Shown here: piece after piece, positions 10,425-19,691 of the stretch
How the letters are laid out: the number at the start of each line of letters is the position of its first letter
Numbering within the stretch: position 1 is the stretch's first letter
NCBI GenBank assembly: GCA_016711705.1
Contig: JADJSK010000007.1
Coordinates: forward strand, 124,001-188,000
Reading direction: 5' to 3'
DNA from: Candidatus Brachybacter algidus
Lineage (GTDB): Bacteria; Bacteroidota; Bacteroidia; Chitinophagales; Saprospiraceae
Length of the DNA: 64,000 nucleotides
Translations under genes and position numbers: made by a program
Notes under the pieces: model-generated
What the model was told of the DNA's origin: nothing
The model's database searches: none
Seen by the model: the letters and a program-made list of their open reading frames with translations, nothing else

Positions 10425-10797
10425 AAATTACTTTTTTGATTTTTCAATTTAATAAACTCATACATTGATTCAATATGAACATACTATAATGTAAACGTTC
10501 TGCCCTGAAAATAGATGTATATGCGCAATTATTGCCCAAATTGGGCACATTCATATTCCCTAGAATAATCCTCTGAGCAAAGAATATCATAATTTAAACT
10601 CAAATTGGGTCAATATTAAAAGTACAAAATTTCGAAAAAAAGACAACCTAATTTACTGGACTACTCCATCAGGGCAAAATTGTAAAATCAATCCTTCTAT
10701 TTATTTTGGGGCTTTTGAGAAGTTTGTGTTTCCTCCCGCTGTTCGAAATGACAGTCGGTATCTATTTCTAAGTTTCTCAAACTTGAATTATGAAAAT
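10425..10797. other. Intergenic region with palindrome and inverted repeat
   Basis: No gene is seen. TGCCCAAATTGGGCA at 10533-10547 is a perfect 15-bp palindrome about 110 bases upstream of the NmrA-like start codon. Its core CAAATTGGG recurs at 10601-10609, 64 bases away, as expected for a two-site operator. Near the DoxX-like gene's 3' end, TTTGAGAAG (about 10713) and CTTCTCAAA-like sequence (about 10770-10784) form an imperfect hairpin that may act as a transcript end. Confidence 0.4.
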
Positions 10798-11502
10798 TTA
10801 AAATATAGTTGTTTTCATTCCCTTTCTATTAAGATAAATTGCCAACACAACTGTTAAAATAATACTCGCAAACCATATATAGAAGAATATTGGCGTACCA
10901 TACTCTTGCCTTTCCAATAATAATGATCCGATTACACTCAATACAAATAATATAAAACCTGAGATGATCCAAATGCGATTGTATGTTGGATAATTTAAAT
11001 CTTTTACTTCAACAGAATAATTGTCAAAATAAAAAATGAATTTAAGTTTATTAAAATCCCACAATAACATCATTATAATAGCAAATAACAGGAGTGAAGT
11101 AATTATCCAAGTACCTGTAAAATGAAGTGATATGGTAATAACCCATATATTAGAAATGATGAAGAAGAAGAATAGAGTTCCAAGAGTTGCAAAGCGCTGT
11201 GTCATTAATAAAAAAGCTGCAACTACTTGAGCCCAACCAATAAAATTCCAATAAATGCCTGATTGAAAAAGACCTTCAAAAAAGAAACCTATTGGATTAT
11301 CTATTCCGATTTGTGTAAATCTTAAACCCATGATTTTTTTAAGTCCTGAAGGAATAAAAGCAAACGCAATTAAATAACGTGAAAGAATGACAATGGTATT
11401 TAACCACCTTTTACTTCTGATCCTACCGTAAGTGCTATTTATCTTTGTAAAGTTCATAATAAAGTTTGCTCGCTTTTGAGATTTTGTCCAATTGACTAAC
11501 AC
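10798..11502 (-). CDS. DoxX-like integral membrane protein
   Basis: A 234-residue protein with about seven hydrophobic segments. The N-terminal part (RYLIAFAFIPSGLKKIMGLRF, a long amphipathic stretch, then WNFIGWAQVVAAFLL) matches the DoxX/DoxD-like pattern, whose members are linked to quinone or thiosulfate redox chemistry or oxidative-stress complexes. The second Met (codon 16, 11457) is an equally likely start. Substrate and partner are unknown. Confidence 0.65.
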   Translation of the reverse strand: MLVNWTKSQKRANFIMNFTKINSTYGRIRSKRWLNTIVILSRYLIAFAFIPSGLKKIMGLRFTQIGIDNPIGFFFEGLFQSGIYWNFIGWAQVVAAFLLMTQRFATLGTLFFFFIISNIWVITISLHFTGTWIITSLLLFAIIMMLLWDFNKLKFIFYFDNYSVEVKDLNYPTYNRIWIISGFILFVLSVIGSLLLERQEYGTPIFFYIWFASIILTVVLAIYLNRKGMKTTIF

Positions 11503-11574
11503 TTAGTTTGGAGAATTAATTTGACATGCCTTTATATATTAATGAAAATCTAACGCATAAACATAACTCCCTTT

Positions 11575-12195
11575 CTACTTGGTAATTTTTATACTTGGTA
11601 TCTTATATTGCGACACTTTATTTATTAGGTCTTTTCTATTACTTTTAAGAGAAATAAGAAATTGATTTGCAGCGGAAGCACCATATGCCCTGACGCTGAC
11701 TCCAAAGAGCATTGCTGATTTATTTCCCGCCTTATCTATAAAAGACTTGTACCTGTATACATTTCTTTCAAGAATACTAATACTGCCATCTGCTGCATTT
11801 GCCGTTAATAAGAAATCAAGTATATACTCATCAGTTTTGGGATTATGGATAATTTCATAATTTATTATAGGATTGGTTTCTTTCATCTTTTTTATTTCAG
11901 CAATCTTGTTATTTACAATATCCTTCAAGTCTTGCTTTCCGGTGATCACATCTAATAAAAGCATAGTGTTATACTTGTCAGTACGATCTGATTTTACAAG
12001 ATATTCCTGTTTATAATAATTCGCATTGGGGTGAGCACTCCAATTTAAAATATATGATTTGGTGTTAAACAATAAGGGGCCAGGTACACCCAAAAAATCA
12101 GTAACAGATTTATTTGTCTGTGATAAAGTCATATTTAAAAAGCAAAAGCTAATTACTGATAGTAAAAATAATTTAATATTAATCTTTGTAAGCAT
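11575..12195 (-). CDS. Exported protein of unknown function
   Basis: A 206-residue protein with an N-terminal signal peptide (hydrophobic core LFLLSVISFCFLNMTLS, likely cut after SQ near residue 26). The mature part is rich in Asn, Lys and Ile, lacks cysteines and shows no motif I can assign. It is probably periplasmic. It lies 72 bases upstream of the DoxX-like gene in the direction of transcription, so both may be one transcript. Confidence 0.6.
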   Translation of the reverse strand: MLTKINIKLFLLSVISFCFLNMTLSQTNKSVTDFLGVPGPLLFNTKSYILNWSAHPNANYYKQEYLVKSDRTDKYNTMLLLDVITGKQDLKDIVNNKIAEIKKMKETNPIINYEIIHNPKTDEYILDFLLTANAADGSISILERNVYRYKSFIDKAGNKSAMLFGVSVRAYGASAANQFLISLKSNRKDLINKVSQYKIPSIKITK

Positions 12196-12695
12196 TTTAT
12201 TGGTTTATTTTATTTATTAGACATTGTTAAGTGGCGTTATTCAATTAAGAATGCAAAGGTATATTATTATAGATTTTTTAGTAAAAATAATAAGGATACG
12301 GTAGCTTCTAATGAGTTAACGGGCATTAAACTGAATTATTAGACCTTCTAATGCGAAACTGAATTATTTAAATTACCAATATTTTGCCTTAAAAAGGAGA
12401 ACCTTACTATACCTTGCCGTTATTTATTTTTTGAACTTGAATAGCGCAACATTTAGAAAATGGTATTAGGTATGAAAGTCAATTAGCCAAACAGAAACTT
12501 CAAGATGGATTATTACGAATTTCAATTCCGAATTATACAGTTTTCTTCAGGGTATTGGTTGCATTTTGATGGTGATAATCAAGGGCAAAGAAAAGTCCGC
12601 ATAAAAGAGAATATATTTTCATGTATCTAACTTATTTTTTAAAAAAAACAGAGTTAATAGAACTTAACTAATATATTGCACCGCATCTTCCCATG
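12196..12695. other. 500-bp gap with possible small coding remnant
   Basis: No full gene is supported. A 41-codon plus-strand ORF at 12505-12630 (begins MDYYEFQFRIIQF, contains GYWLHFDGDNQGQRK) has protein-like composition but no recognised family. It could be a remnant of a lost gene. The rest is AT-rich and contains the promoter side of the exported protein. Confidence 0.3.
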
Positions 12696-13139
12696 TCAAT
12701 CGGGTTCTGTATGTTTATTCTCAAGCCCGAATCTAATCGCCTCCTGGAGCAAATTAACATCTATATCTTTTAGGCTTTTGAACTTAATGCAATAACTGCT
12801 CACACTAGCCTTGCCAATTTTCTCTGCATAAGTATTGACTAAGTATTTCTTATCATTAATGCCAAGGATATAAACAGAAATTCCAGTCGTGTTTGCGCTG
12901 ATACCAATTTGATAAAATTCTTTGGTTTTGCCATCAGCATATTTAATATTATAAGAACCATATCCGATATTAGGATTAGAAACAATTTTATTTTCATTGT
13001 TTTTGCCGTCCAGAAACCATAATTTGCAACTTGGTAATATTTGCTGGATGTAAGAGTGCAGCATTTGAATCCCAATGCGCTTCTGCTCAGTTTGGAGGTC
13101 AATATATTCTTGAATTTGTTCTTCTACTTTCATAAACAA
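12696..13139 (-). CDS. DUF1801-domain protein
   Basis: A 147-residue cytosolic protein. It shows the YdhG/DUF1801 plan: an N-terminal helix (QEYIDLQTEQKRIGIQML), a beta-rich core with NPNIGYGSYNIKYADG and ISVYILG, and the C-terminal signature KIGKASVSSYCIKFKSLKDIDVN (residues about 108-130). The family resembles phosphoribosylformylglycinamidine-synthase-like folds, but its biochemical role is unknown. It follows the reductase gene by 22 bases on the same strand, suggesting co-transcription. Confidence 0.75.
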   Translation of the reverse strand: MFMKVEEQIQEYIDLQTEQKRIGIQMLHSYIQQILPSCKLWFLDGKNNENKIVSNPNIGYGSYNIKYADGKTKEFYQIGISANTTGISVYILGINDKKYLVNTYAEKIGKASVSSYCIKFKSLKDIDVNLLQEAIRFGLENKHTEPD

Positions 13140-13161
13140 TGAAGGTAATACTTTTTATAAG

Positions 13162-13716
13162 TTAGCTATTATTTTTTGGTTCATAGCATAGATTTACGGC
13201 ACCACTACTAAATGTTTTTGTTCCAAGAAGTTTAAAAGTAGACCGATCATTTAAATTCTCAAACAATGGCAACCCGCCTCCAGCTATTACAGGATGTACA
13301 CAAAGTTGCAATTCATCAATTAAATTTAATTTGATTAATTGAATAATTAAACTTCGGCTGCCAACTAAAATATCCTTTCCAGATTGCGACTTGAGTTCAT
13401 AAACTAGATGCTCAATGGTTTTATTTGTCAAATCTGCGCTATGCCAATCTAATTTATTCAAAGTATTTGAAAAAACAATTTTTGGTATGTTATCCATTGC
13501 AACTGCAAAGTCGTCCATTGATTTTTCGCCAGATGGATTTTGTACTAAATCTCGCCAATATTCCATGAGTTGATAGGTTATTCTGCCATAAAGAATTATG
13601 TCTGCGTTTCTTAACATATCAGCGAAGTGTTCGTGTATTTCTGCATCAGGTAACATCCCTGTATGATCACAAAAACCATCAATTGTCATATTGATTCCTG
13701 CAATTATTTTTCTCAT
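13162..13716 (-). CDS. RibD C-terminal-domain (dihydrofolate-reductase-fold) protein
   Basis: A 184-residue protein of the DHFR-like RibD_C superfamily (YyaP/YwjB type). It starts with RKIIAGINMTIDGFCD, as the family does, and has the conserved ADIILYGRITYQLMEYW segment and the nucleotide-side GKDILVGSRSLI and LQLCVHPVIAGGGLPLF motifs. The fold binds NADPH and reduces pterin- or pyrimidine-like substrates; the actual substrate is unknown. It is too short to include the RibD deaminase domain. It is likely transcribed with the DUF1801 gene downstream. Confidence 0.8.
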   Translation of the reverse strand: MRKIIAGINMTIDGFCDHTGMLPDAEIHEHFADMLRNADIILYGRITYQLMEYWRDLVQNPSGEKSMDDFAVAMDNIPKIVFSNTLNKLDWHSADLTNKTIEHLVYELKSQSGKDILVGSRSLIIQLIKLNLIDELQLCVHPVIAGGGLPLFENLNDRSTFKLLGTKTFSSGAVNLCYEPKNNS

Positions 13717-13868
13717 TTCAATTTCAGATTATTGTTTGTTTTATAAATGATTAACAAAATTAATTTCAAATAAGAATAATTGAAATAGAGAATACAAACA
13801 GTTAAGGAATAGAGCGCAGCTAAAGTCCTTCTATTCAATAACTAATTTTCCAAGTCCACTCTTACATA

Positions 13869-16166
13869 CTACCTTCCTCCCGGAGGACAATGCATCTTTA
13901 AATAATTTGTATATAATGTTGCCAGATGCAAACTAGTGCCAGCACCTTCATAGATTCCGTGAGATCTATTTGGATAAGGCATAAATTGAAATTGTTTATT
14001 GTATTTAATCAACTCATTTAATAACATATCAGCGTTTTGATAATGGACATTATCATCTCCGGTACCGTGAATGTACAATAAATTACCTGTTAAATTCTTT
14101 GCATAAGTAATAGGGGAACCAGCGATAAAATCTTCTTTATTTTCCTGTGGCAGACCCATATAACGCTCCTGGTATATATTATCATAAGTCAATTGATTTG
14201 CAACAGCCGCAATTGCAATTCCTGTTTTATAAATTTCCGGATGTTGAAACATCAAGTTTAATGTAGCAGAACCTCCTCCACTCCATCCCCATACAGCCAC
14301 TCTTTCAGGATCTATAAAATCCCATTTCAAAATTTCTTTTGCTGCCATAGCTTGATCGTTAATATTAATAACGCCAATTTTTCTATATATAGACTTTCTC
14401 CATTCACGACCTTTTGGAGCAGGTGTACCTCGGTTATCTAAAGAAATGTATATGTATCCATCTTCAGCCATGTCACCCATATACAAACCATTTTGATCCG
14501 CCCCATAAGTGTCTGTTACCGTAGTACCTGCCGGTTCAGAATATACATAAAATACCACAGGATATTTCTTCTTTGGATCAAAATTTGAAGGTTTTACCAT
14601 CCATCCGTCCATTTGTATATTGTCAGTAGTTGTTATGGTGAAAAATTCTGTATTTGACTTTTTCTCTAGGTTTTTTAAGTTATTAACGATGCTTTCACCT
14701 TCAGTTAAAGATTTTTGGTTGGCAACTGTAATAAACTCTTTAGTTGGCGGTGTAAAATAATTTGAAAATGTATGTTCGGCATAAGTGCCGTTCGAAGAAA
14801 ATGAATAATCGTGGCTTCCCATTAGGCTTTCCGGACTCAATAATTCACTCTTTCCTTTTCCGTTTAATTTAGTTCTATATAAATATTTTTGAGTAGCATT
14901 AGCTGGTGAAGCTAGATAATAAACATACCCTTCCTTCTGATTGATGTATTTTAAATCGATAACATCGTAATCACCTTTTGTAATAAGCACTTCCGGCTTA
15001 CCTTCTAAAGAAACTTGGTATAAGTGTCTCCAACCGTCTTTCTCTGATGCCCAAAGAATACACTTAGATTCATTCATAAAATTAAAATTATTGGTGTAAT
15101 CAATTTTATAAGGATTGCCTGTTTGAAATAAATCAACCCATGCCTCATCCGATTCCTCTTGAATCACTTTTGCACTTCCATTTATAGCATTTACAAGAAA
15201 TAATTTGCTATTATTTTGCTTCCTGTTTAATTGTTGAATTAATAAATTATTAGTGCCGGGAATAAATTCCATTCTTACTAGATAATGCTGTGAAGCATCT
15301 CCGGGAATATTCATCCAAGTAGTTTTAATATCCGATATATGTACTACACCTACTTTGCAAGCTGAAGGTGTTTCGCCAACTTTAGGATATTCCAATGGGA
15401 CCAATTGTGAATAAATTGAATCTGTATTGTTAATCATATAAAACTTCTTGATAGCACTTGCATCGATCTGCCAATAAGCAATAGATTTACTATCGGGACT
15501 CCAGCGAAAACCATCTCTGCAAGCAAATTCTTCCTCGTAGGCCCAGTCAAAAGTTCCGTTTATTATGGCAACCGTTCCGTTGGAAGTTAAGGGTTGAATT
15601 TTGCCACTTTCATAATCTTCACTGTATAAATTGTTATCAGAAACATAGGCTAAAGTATTCCCATCAGGAGAAAATTTTGCAAACATCAGAGAAGAAGGAG
15701 GCAACCCTTTTCCAAGTTGCGTTAAACTATTCGTCTTAAAATTAAAAACCCAATAATCTCCTTTTGTATTTAATCTCCATACTCTTTTAGTATTGGTAAA
15801 CAAAAGCACCTTTTGTTGGTCTAATGAAAATGAAAAATGTGCAACTTCTAATGGTTTTGATTTTCCAATTGGAGTTAGCTGCTCTTTAGAAATAACCGTT
15901 TTTACTACTTTATCGGGCAGTGTATAAGTAAGTAATTGATTTTTTTCCAACTTAAAATAAGAGTCTCCATCATTCGTCCAGTTTACCTGCGCTTCTCCAT
16001 AAATGCTGAAAGAGATAAAGCAAATAAATAAAAAAGATTTAAGGTTATAAAGATTGATTTTAAAGTGATGGTTAATATTTATCATTGATCGATACATTTG
16101 GTATAATTTACAATTTATTCCAAAAGTAACAAAATCATTTATTTTTGTTACGAATAACGAAAGCAA
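13869..16166 (-). CDS. S9 family peptidase (dipeptidyl peptidase IV-like)
   Basis: A 765-residue secreted serine peptidase. An N-terminal beta-propeller (DPPIV_N, about residues 90-510) with FAKFSPDGNTLAYVSDNNLY and the exopeptidase signature FDWAYEEEFACRDGFRW precedes an alpha/beta-hydrolase domain. The nucleophile Ser is in GWSGGG near residue 630, Asp in HGTGDDNVH near 704 and His in NRSHGIYEG near 734. The propeller's double Glu (YEEEF) is the DPP-IV anchor for a free N-terminus, so removal of X-Pro/X-Ala dipeptides is expected. The real start is probably Met28 (16085), which yields a normal signal peptide ending SIYGEAQ. Confidence 0.9.
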   Translation of the reverse strand: MLSLFVTKINDFVTFGINCKLYQMYRSMININHHFKINLYNLKSFLFICFISFSIYGEAQVNWTNDGDSYFKLEKNQLLTYTLPDKVVKTVISKEQLTPIGKSKPLEVAHFSFSLDQQKVLLFTNTKRVWRLNTKGDYWVFNFKTNSLTQLGKGLPPSSLMFAKFSPDGNTLAYVSDNNLYSEDYESGKIQPLTSNGTVAIINGTFDWAYEEEFACRDGFRWSPDSKSIAYWQIDASAIKKFYMINNTDSIYSQLVPLEYPKVGETPSACKVGVVHISDIKTTWMNIPGDASQHYLVRMEFIPGTNNLLIQQLNRKQNNSKLFLVNAINGSAKVIQEESDEAWVDLFQTGNPYKIDYTNNFNFMNESKCILWASEKDGWRHLYQVSLEGKPEVLITKGDYDVIDLKYINQKEGYVYYLASPANATQKYLYRTKLNGKGKSELLSPESLMGSHDYSFSSNGTYAEHTFSNYFTPPTKEFITVANQKSLTEGESIVNNLKNLEKKSNTEFFTITTTDNIQMDGWMVKPSNFDPKKKYPVVFYVYSEPAGTTVTDTYGADQNGLYMGDMAEDGYIYISLDNRGTPAPKGREWRKSIYRKIGVININDQAMAAKEILKWDFIDPERVAVWGWSGGGSATLNLMFQHPEIYKTGIAIAAVANQLTYDNIYQERYMGLPQENKEDFIAGSPITYAKNLTGNLLYIHGTGDDNVHYQNADMLLNELIKYNKQFQFMPYPNRSHGIYEGAGTSLHLATLYTNYLKMHCPPGGR

Positions 16167-16168
16167 TC

Positions 16169-16762
16169 CTAGTATTTCTCATTCTTTCTTTCAGCCATCT
16201 TAAATCCAATAAAAATTAATCCACTACAAATTATTAACCCAACAATAGCAGGAACGATGATCGACTTCCCAGATTCACCAGCATTTTGTAAGCTCCAAAC
16301 TATTTTGCCAGTCGCCATCAAAGTGACAACCCCGAGCCCCGCTGCCAAACTTCTTTTCCAAAAGGCAAGTCCTAATCCAAAGAATGAAAGAGGGACAGTA
16401 AGAATCAACAATATTTTTTTATAATCCCAGTAGCCATAAAGCCAGTCTTTTTCAAATTGAAGGAAAGTCTTAACATTTTCACTTACAACCTCTGGTCTGC
16501 TAAACCAAAACATACTAGTAAAAAGGCAAAAAATGGTTATTGAAATTCCTGTCCAATTCCTTTTGTAGGCAAAAAAACAAAACGGGATTAAAAAGATTGG
16601 TCTAATATACCAGCTCCATTGATTATGATGTCTATCGAAAACCCAATCAAAGAAGGTTTGATTTATCATAAATACCGACAAAAAAATACTTGTCAATATC
16701 AAGAATAATAGGGCAATTGTTTTATCCGAATAAATTTTTTTCATTTTATTTCTTCCACCCAT
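16169..16762 (-). CDS. Multi-pass membrane protein of unknown function
   Basis: A 197-residue protein with about five or six hydrophobic helices and no motif I recognise. The Met at codon 7 (16744, MKKIYSDKT) is the more likely start because the first six residues lack family-like sequence. It ends two bases upstream of the longest reading of the S9 peptidase gene, and the COG4705 gene lies 48 bases upstream on the same strand. The three may be one transcript. Confidence 0.6.
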   Translation of the reverse strand: MGGRNKMKKIYSDKTIALLFLILTSIFLSVFMINQTFFDWVFDRHHNQWSWYIRPIFLIPFCFFAYKRNWTGISITIFCLFTSMFWFSRPEVVSENVKTFLQFEKDWLYGYWDYKKILLILTVPLSFFGLGLAFWKRSLAAGLGVVTLMATGKIVWSLQNAGESGKSIIVPAIVGLIICSGLIFIGFKMAERKNEKY

Positions 16763-16810
16763 AAGTTATTTTCTGAGTCAAAAATTATTGTATGTCCTCA
16801 TTTGAGTTAC

Positions 16811-17563
16811 TTAGGTCGCGTTTTTCAAAGTTTTATGGGAAAATAATATTAGCAGAATCATTAATGATATCGAAATTACCGAAGCATTCAAAGTTCCTAA
16901 ATCTAAACCACCTTTCGCTATTGGTTTAGTTAGAAAATCTCCAAATGTTGCTCCAAAAGGTCTCGTAAAGACAAATGCAACCCAAAAGAGAAATATCTGA
17001 TTTATTTTTGTCAGATAGTGCAATAGTATAACTATTAAGATAATTCCAGCTGTGATTAAAGCTCCATTTAAATAAGTTAATCCGATTACATCACTCAAAT
17101 AATCTCCAAATGCTGTGCCCAAGCTATTTGAAAATAGTATTGCAATCCAATAGTAAATTTCTTTGTTCATATCGGTAATCGGGTAGACGCTCAACGATTG
17201 GAATTTTTTGTACCAAAGAAACAATGTCAAAACCAAGCCTGATAATAAAACCAAACTTCCCATAGTATAACCCAAATGCAAGCTTCTATCCATGAAATCA
17301 GATATTTCTGTGCCAAGAGTAGTGGTTGCAATGATGACTGCCCAAAAGAATACGGGTATATATTTTTTTACTTTAAGTTGAATAAAAAGTACTATTAAAA
17401 AGAAAATCAAGGTAATTATAATTCCAGTCAGATAACCAAGGTTTAATGTCATTGACAAATAGTCCCCTAAAGTTTCACCAAGGGTTGTGGCGACAATTTT
17501 CATAAGCCAAAAAAGCAGTGTAATTTCTGCAACCTTATTAAATTTTAAGTTATTTTCCGTCAT
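16811..17563 (-). CDS. COG4705-type membrane protein with fourfold internal repeat
   Basis: A 250-residue integral membrane protein with about eight helices. Its sequence is a fourfold repeat of a two-helix unit with a conserved polar turn: TLGETLGDYLSM, TLGTEISDFMDR, SLGTAFGDYLSD and PFGATFGDFLTK, each followed by an LGY/LTY-like word. This matches the uncharacterised membrane-anchored COG4705 family. The conserved acidic residues inside helices hint at ion or proton translocation, but that is inference; function is unknown. Confidence 0.75.
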   Translation of the reverse strand: MTENNLKFNKVAEITLLFWLMKIVATTLGETLGDYLSMTLNLGYLTGIIITLIFFLIVLFIQLKVKKYIPVFFWAVIIATTTLGTEISDFMDRSLHLGYTMGSLVLLSGLVLTLFLWYKKFQSLSVYPITDMNKEIYYWIAILFSNSLGTAFGDYLSDVIGLTYLNGALITAGIILIVILLHYLTKINQIFLFWVAFVFTRPFGATFGDFLTKPIAKGGLDLGTLNASVISISLMILLILFSHKTLKNAT

Positions 17564-17668
17564 ATAATTATAATAGTTAATGCCACAATCAATAAATTGA
17601 AAAATTTATCTTCCCATTAATGTCGGTTACATGAAGAGTCAATTGATATGAACAATTATTATAATGGT

Positions 17669-18007
17669 ACTTAAGTTTCGGTAGTAAAATTTTTCTTTTT
17701 GAAGATTTTTTTAAATTTTAATAAAATGTTAGGTATTAGAAGCTTGTCCGACAAAGCTATAGCGAAGGCGGGGTAGATTTTAGTCACTCACGTGCAGGAT
17801 CCATCAATCACATGGATATTTTTTCTATTAAACCTTTTAAAGAAAAAATATGGATCAATTGACTAACCTCCCCGCCGTCACTTTGGCTAGTCGGGCAAGC
17901 ATCTAACATCTAATACGAAAAGCAAATATAAACAAGACCAATTATATAATTCCAATTCGTATAACATCAGCAATCTACCTTTGTTTCTTAACTGCGGAAA
18001 CTTGAGT
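17669..18007. mobile_element. MITE-like fold-back element, copy A
   Basis: Non-coding 339-bp element bounded by ACTTAAGTTTCGG and CCGNNNCTTGAGT-type inverted ends (right end GCGGAAACTTGAGT). It carries the internal landmarks shared with copies B-D: AGAAGCTTGTCCG, GGCGGGGTAGATTTTAG and an A/T hairpin centre. It is longer than the others because about 65 bases are inserted near 17912-17970. Flanks TAATGGT and TAATGTT look like a slightly diverged target duplication. It lies 122 bases beyond the 3' end of the FISUMP gene. Confidence 0.8.
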
Positions 18008-18129
18008 AATGTTCTATTGGGTAGATATATTTAGATAAAACCTAAACAAATCTACCCAAAAAACAATACTATTTTAATATATTATGAACTTAGATTTTAA
18101 GCCATCCTCAAAAAATCAAATGAGCCAAA

Positions 18130-18873
18130 TCAATCCTTAATTAAACGAACAGAAAACCAGTGCCCTTTGAAGTAGTAATCGCTCCCTCCTTTAGTGTAAT
18201 GTCTTTCCAGGCTGCTACTCTCATACCTAAGACTGCGGCCATATGCAGAACCAAAAGCATCAGACTCATCTCTCTCTGTAGAACTCCACCAATGGCCGTA
18301 TATTCCAACGACATCGGCAAAACCATAACAATAATTGCGTCCTCCACCTGGAAGCGCTGTAAAGCCTGTTTCATTTGTAGCACCGGAGTTAGGGCTTGAC
18401 CAATGTTTAATTCCGCTCTCTTTTAACTTTCCTCCTGCAACACTTTCACCACCTAAATAGTCAGATAATTGTTCCCAATCATCTTCTGTAGGAACGTGCC
18501 AGCCCTCAGGGGCGAGAATTCCGGTGTTTACCGCATACCAGTTATAAAGTCGCCCGTAGGCGGCTACGTAGCTCTCAAGATCGTCATAATTGCAATAAGC
18601 TCCTTGTAAGCTTTCGTTATTACAACCCCATTCATCACTAGTAACTTTTATTATTTCATCACCATTATTGTATTTGGTAGTTTTTAGGTTTTCTGCCATC
18701 CAAACCTGAGAACCAATTTTAACGGTTTTGTAAGTATTCCCATCGATATCTTTCATTGTACCAGCACCTTGAACATCGTCTACCGGATCATCAGTTTTGT
18801 TACAACCTAAAACAAAAGTAGATAGCATCCCCACTAATAAAAGCAGTTGGTTAAAATGTTTTATTTTTTTCAT
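18130..18873 (-). CDS. FISUMP-domain lipoprotein
   Basis: A 247-residue lipoprotein with a lipobox ending at Cys24 (STFVLGC). The rest is a single Fibrobacter succinogenes major paralogous domain: it opens MKDIDGNTYKTVKIGSQVW and continues with MAENLKTTKYNNGD, YGRLYNWYAV, GWHVPTEDDWEQL, ALPGGGRNY, WWSSTE and a final SVRLIKD, all hallmark words of the family. Such proteins are secreted or cell-surface and of unknown function. It ends a possible transcript 116 bases downstream of the TetR-led operon, but the gap suggests its own promoter. Confidence 0.88.
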   Translation of the reverse strand: MKKIKHFNQLLLLVGMLSTFVLGCNKTDDPVDDVQGAGTMKDIDGNTYKTVKIGSQVWMAENLKTTKYNNGDEIIKVTSDEWGCNNESLQGAYCNYDDLESYVAAYGRLYNWYAVNTGILAPEGWHVPTEDDWEQLSDYLGGESVAGGKLKESGIKHWSSPNSGATNETGFTALPGGGRNYCYGFADVVGIYGHWWSSTERDESDAFGSAYGRSLRYESSSLERHYTKGGSDYYFKGHWFSVRLIKD

Positions 18874-18989
18874 AATAATTTGATTTTTAATTTGTGTTTA
18901 ATTTATTAATTACAATTCAATTAGACAGGTGAGTGTTGAGTGATCTGTTGAATCGGCATTTCATAATGTTATCTCTTATGTTTTGAAAG

Positions 18990-19277
18990 TTATTTAATAA
19001 GTAATAGTTGACTTTCTTTGATTCCTTTCACCCAATGTTTTACCATTGGCTCTATATTTACATAATCACCTGACTTCAATGTTTCTTTTAAACCTGTCTC
19101 GTTTTCAAAGACCGCTTCTCCTTCAATACATACTAAAAGTGCAGGAATTTTGGAGACATGCTCTTGCAACAGCTCTCCTCTGAGAATCCGCATTGATGCT
19201 GCCTGTCCCATATCACTTTTAAAGATCGTAATTGCTGAAACAGGTTTGTCCTCTGTGTGTAATTGTTTTATGTTCAT
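18990..19277 (-). CDS. Small single-domain cupin-like protein
   Basis: A 95-residue protein whose pattern fits a cupin barrel: RGELLQEHVSKIPALLVCIEGEAVFEN, then the G-D turn LKSGDYVNIEPMVKHWVKG. The metal-binding His set is reduced compared with enzymatic cupins (His 40 and His 81 remain), so it may be a sensor, binding protein or isomerase-like cupin. Last gene of the TetR-led operon, 21 bases after the DUF302 gene. Confidence 0.7.
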   Translation of the reverse strand: MNIKQLHTEDKPVSAITIFKSDMGQAASMRILRGELLQEHVSKIPALLVCIEGEAVFENETGLKETLKSGDYVNIEPMVKHWVKGIKESQLLLIK

Positions 19278-19298
19278 TATTATTATTTTATAATTGCT

Positions 19299-19688
19299 TT
19301 AAATATTGTTAAGAACAGTTATTAGTTTTTCTTGTACTTCATTCGCTGCTGTTTCCAGAGCTGCATTTCCAACTGCACCCATTGCCACTGATGGAGCAAT
19401 CATTGCGATCTCTATATCACCATTTGATAATTCGCGTAAGGTTACATTGCAAGGCAGCATCGTGCTAATAGTAGGTTCAATACTTAACACTTTGTCTGCA
19501 TATTCAGGATTACAAGCTCCCAGGATAATATGAGGTAAATACTCTTTATCCAGTTTCTTCTTCATGATTGCTTGTAAATCAATTTCAGTAAGAACTCCGA
19601 ACCCTTGTTTCTTCAATTCTTCTTCCACCTTTGTTCGTAAAGCAACTATTGTAGTTCCTGCAACTATTTTTGAATTGTAATATTTCAT
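19299..19688 (-). CDS. DUF302-domain protein
   Basis: A 129-residue protein made of one DUF302 domain: an N-terminal strand-helix (TTIVALRTKVEEELKKQGFGVLTEIDLQ), the family word HIILGACNPEYADKVLS with a conserved cysteine, and MLPCNVTLRE with a second cysteine. Structures of the family show a small alpha/beta dimer, and genes often occur near sulfur or haem redox functions; the molecular role is unknown. It lies 3 bases after the Tll0287-like gene, so the two are clearly co-transcribed. Confidence 0.85.
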   Translation of the reverse strand: MKYYNSKIVAGTTIVALRTKVEEELKKQGFGVLTEIDLQAIMKKKLDKEYLPHIILGACNPEYADKVLSIEPTISTMLPCNVTLRELSNGDIEIAMIAPSVAMGAVGNAALETAANEVQEKLITVLNNI

Positions 19689-19691
19689 ATC

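Noticed and set aside
12505..12630. 41-codon plus-strand ORF as a real small gene
   Set aside because: Protein-like words but no recognisable family and no ribosome-binding or promoter signal; kept only as a possible remnant.
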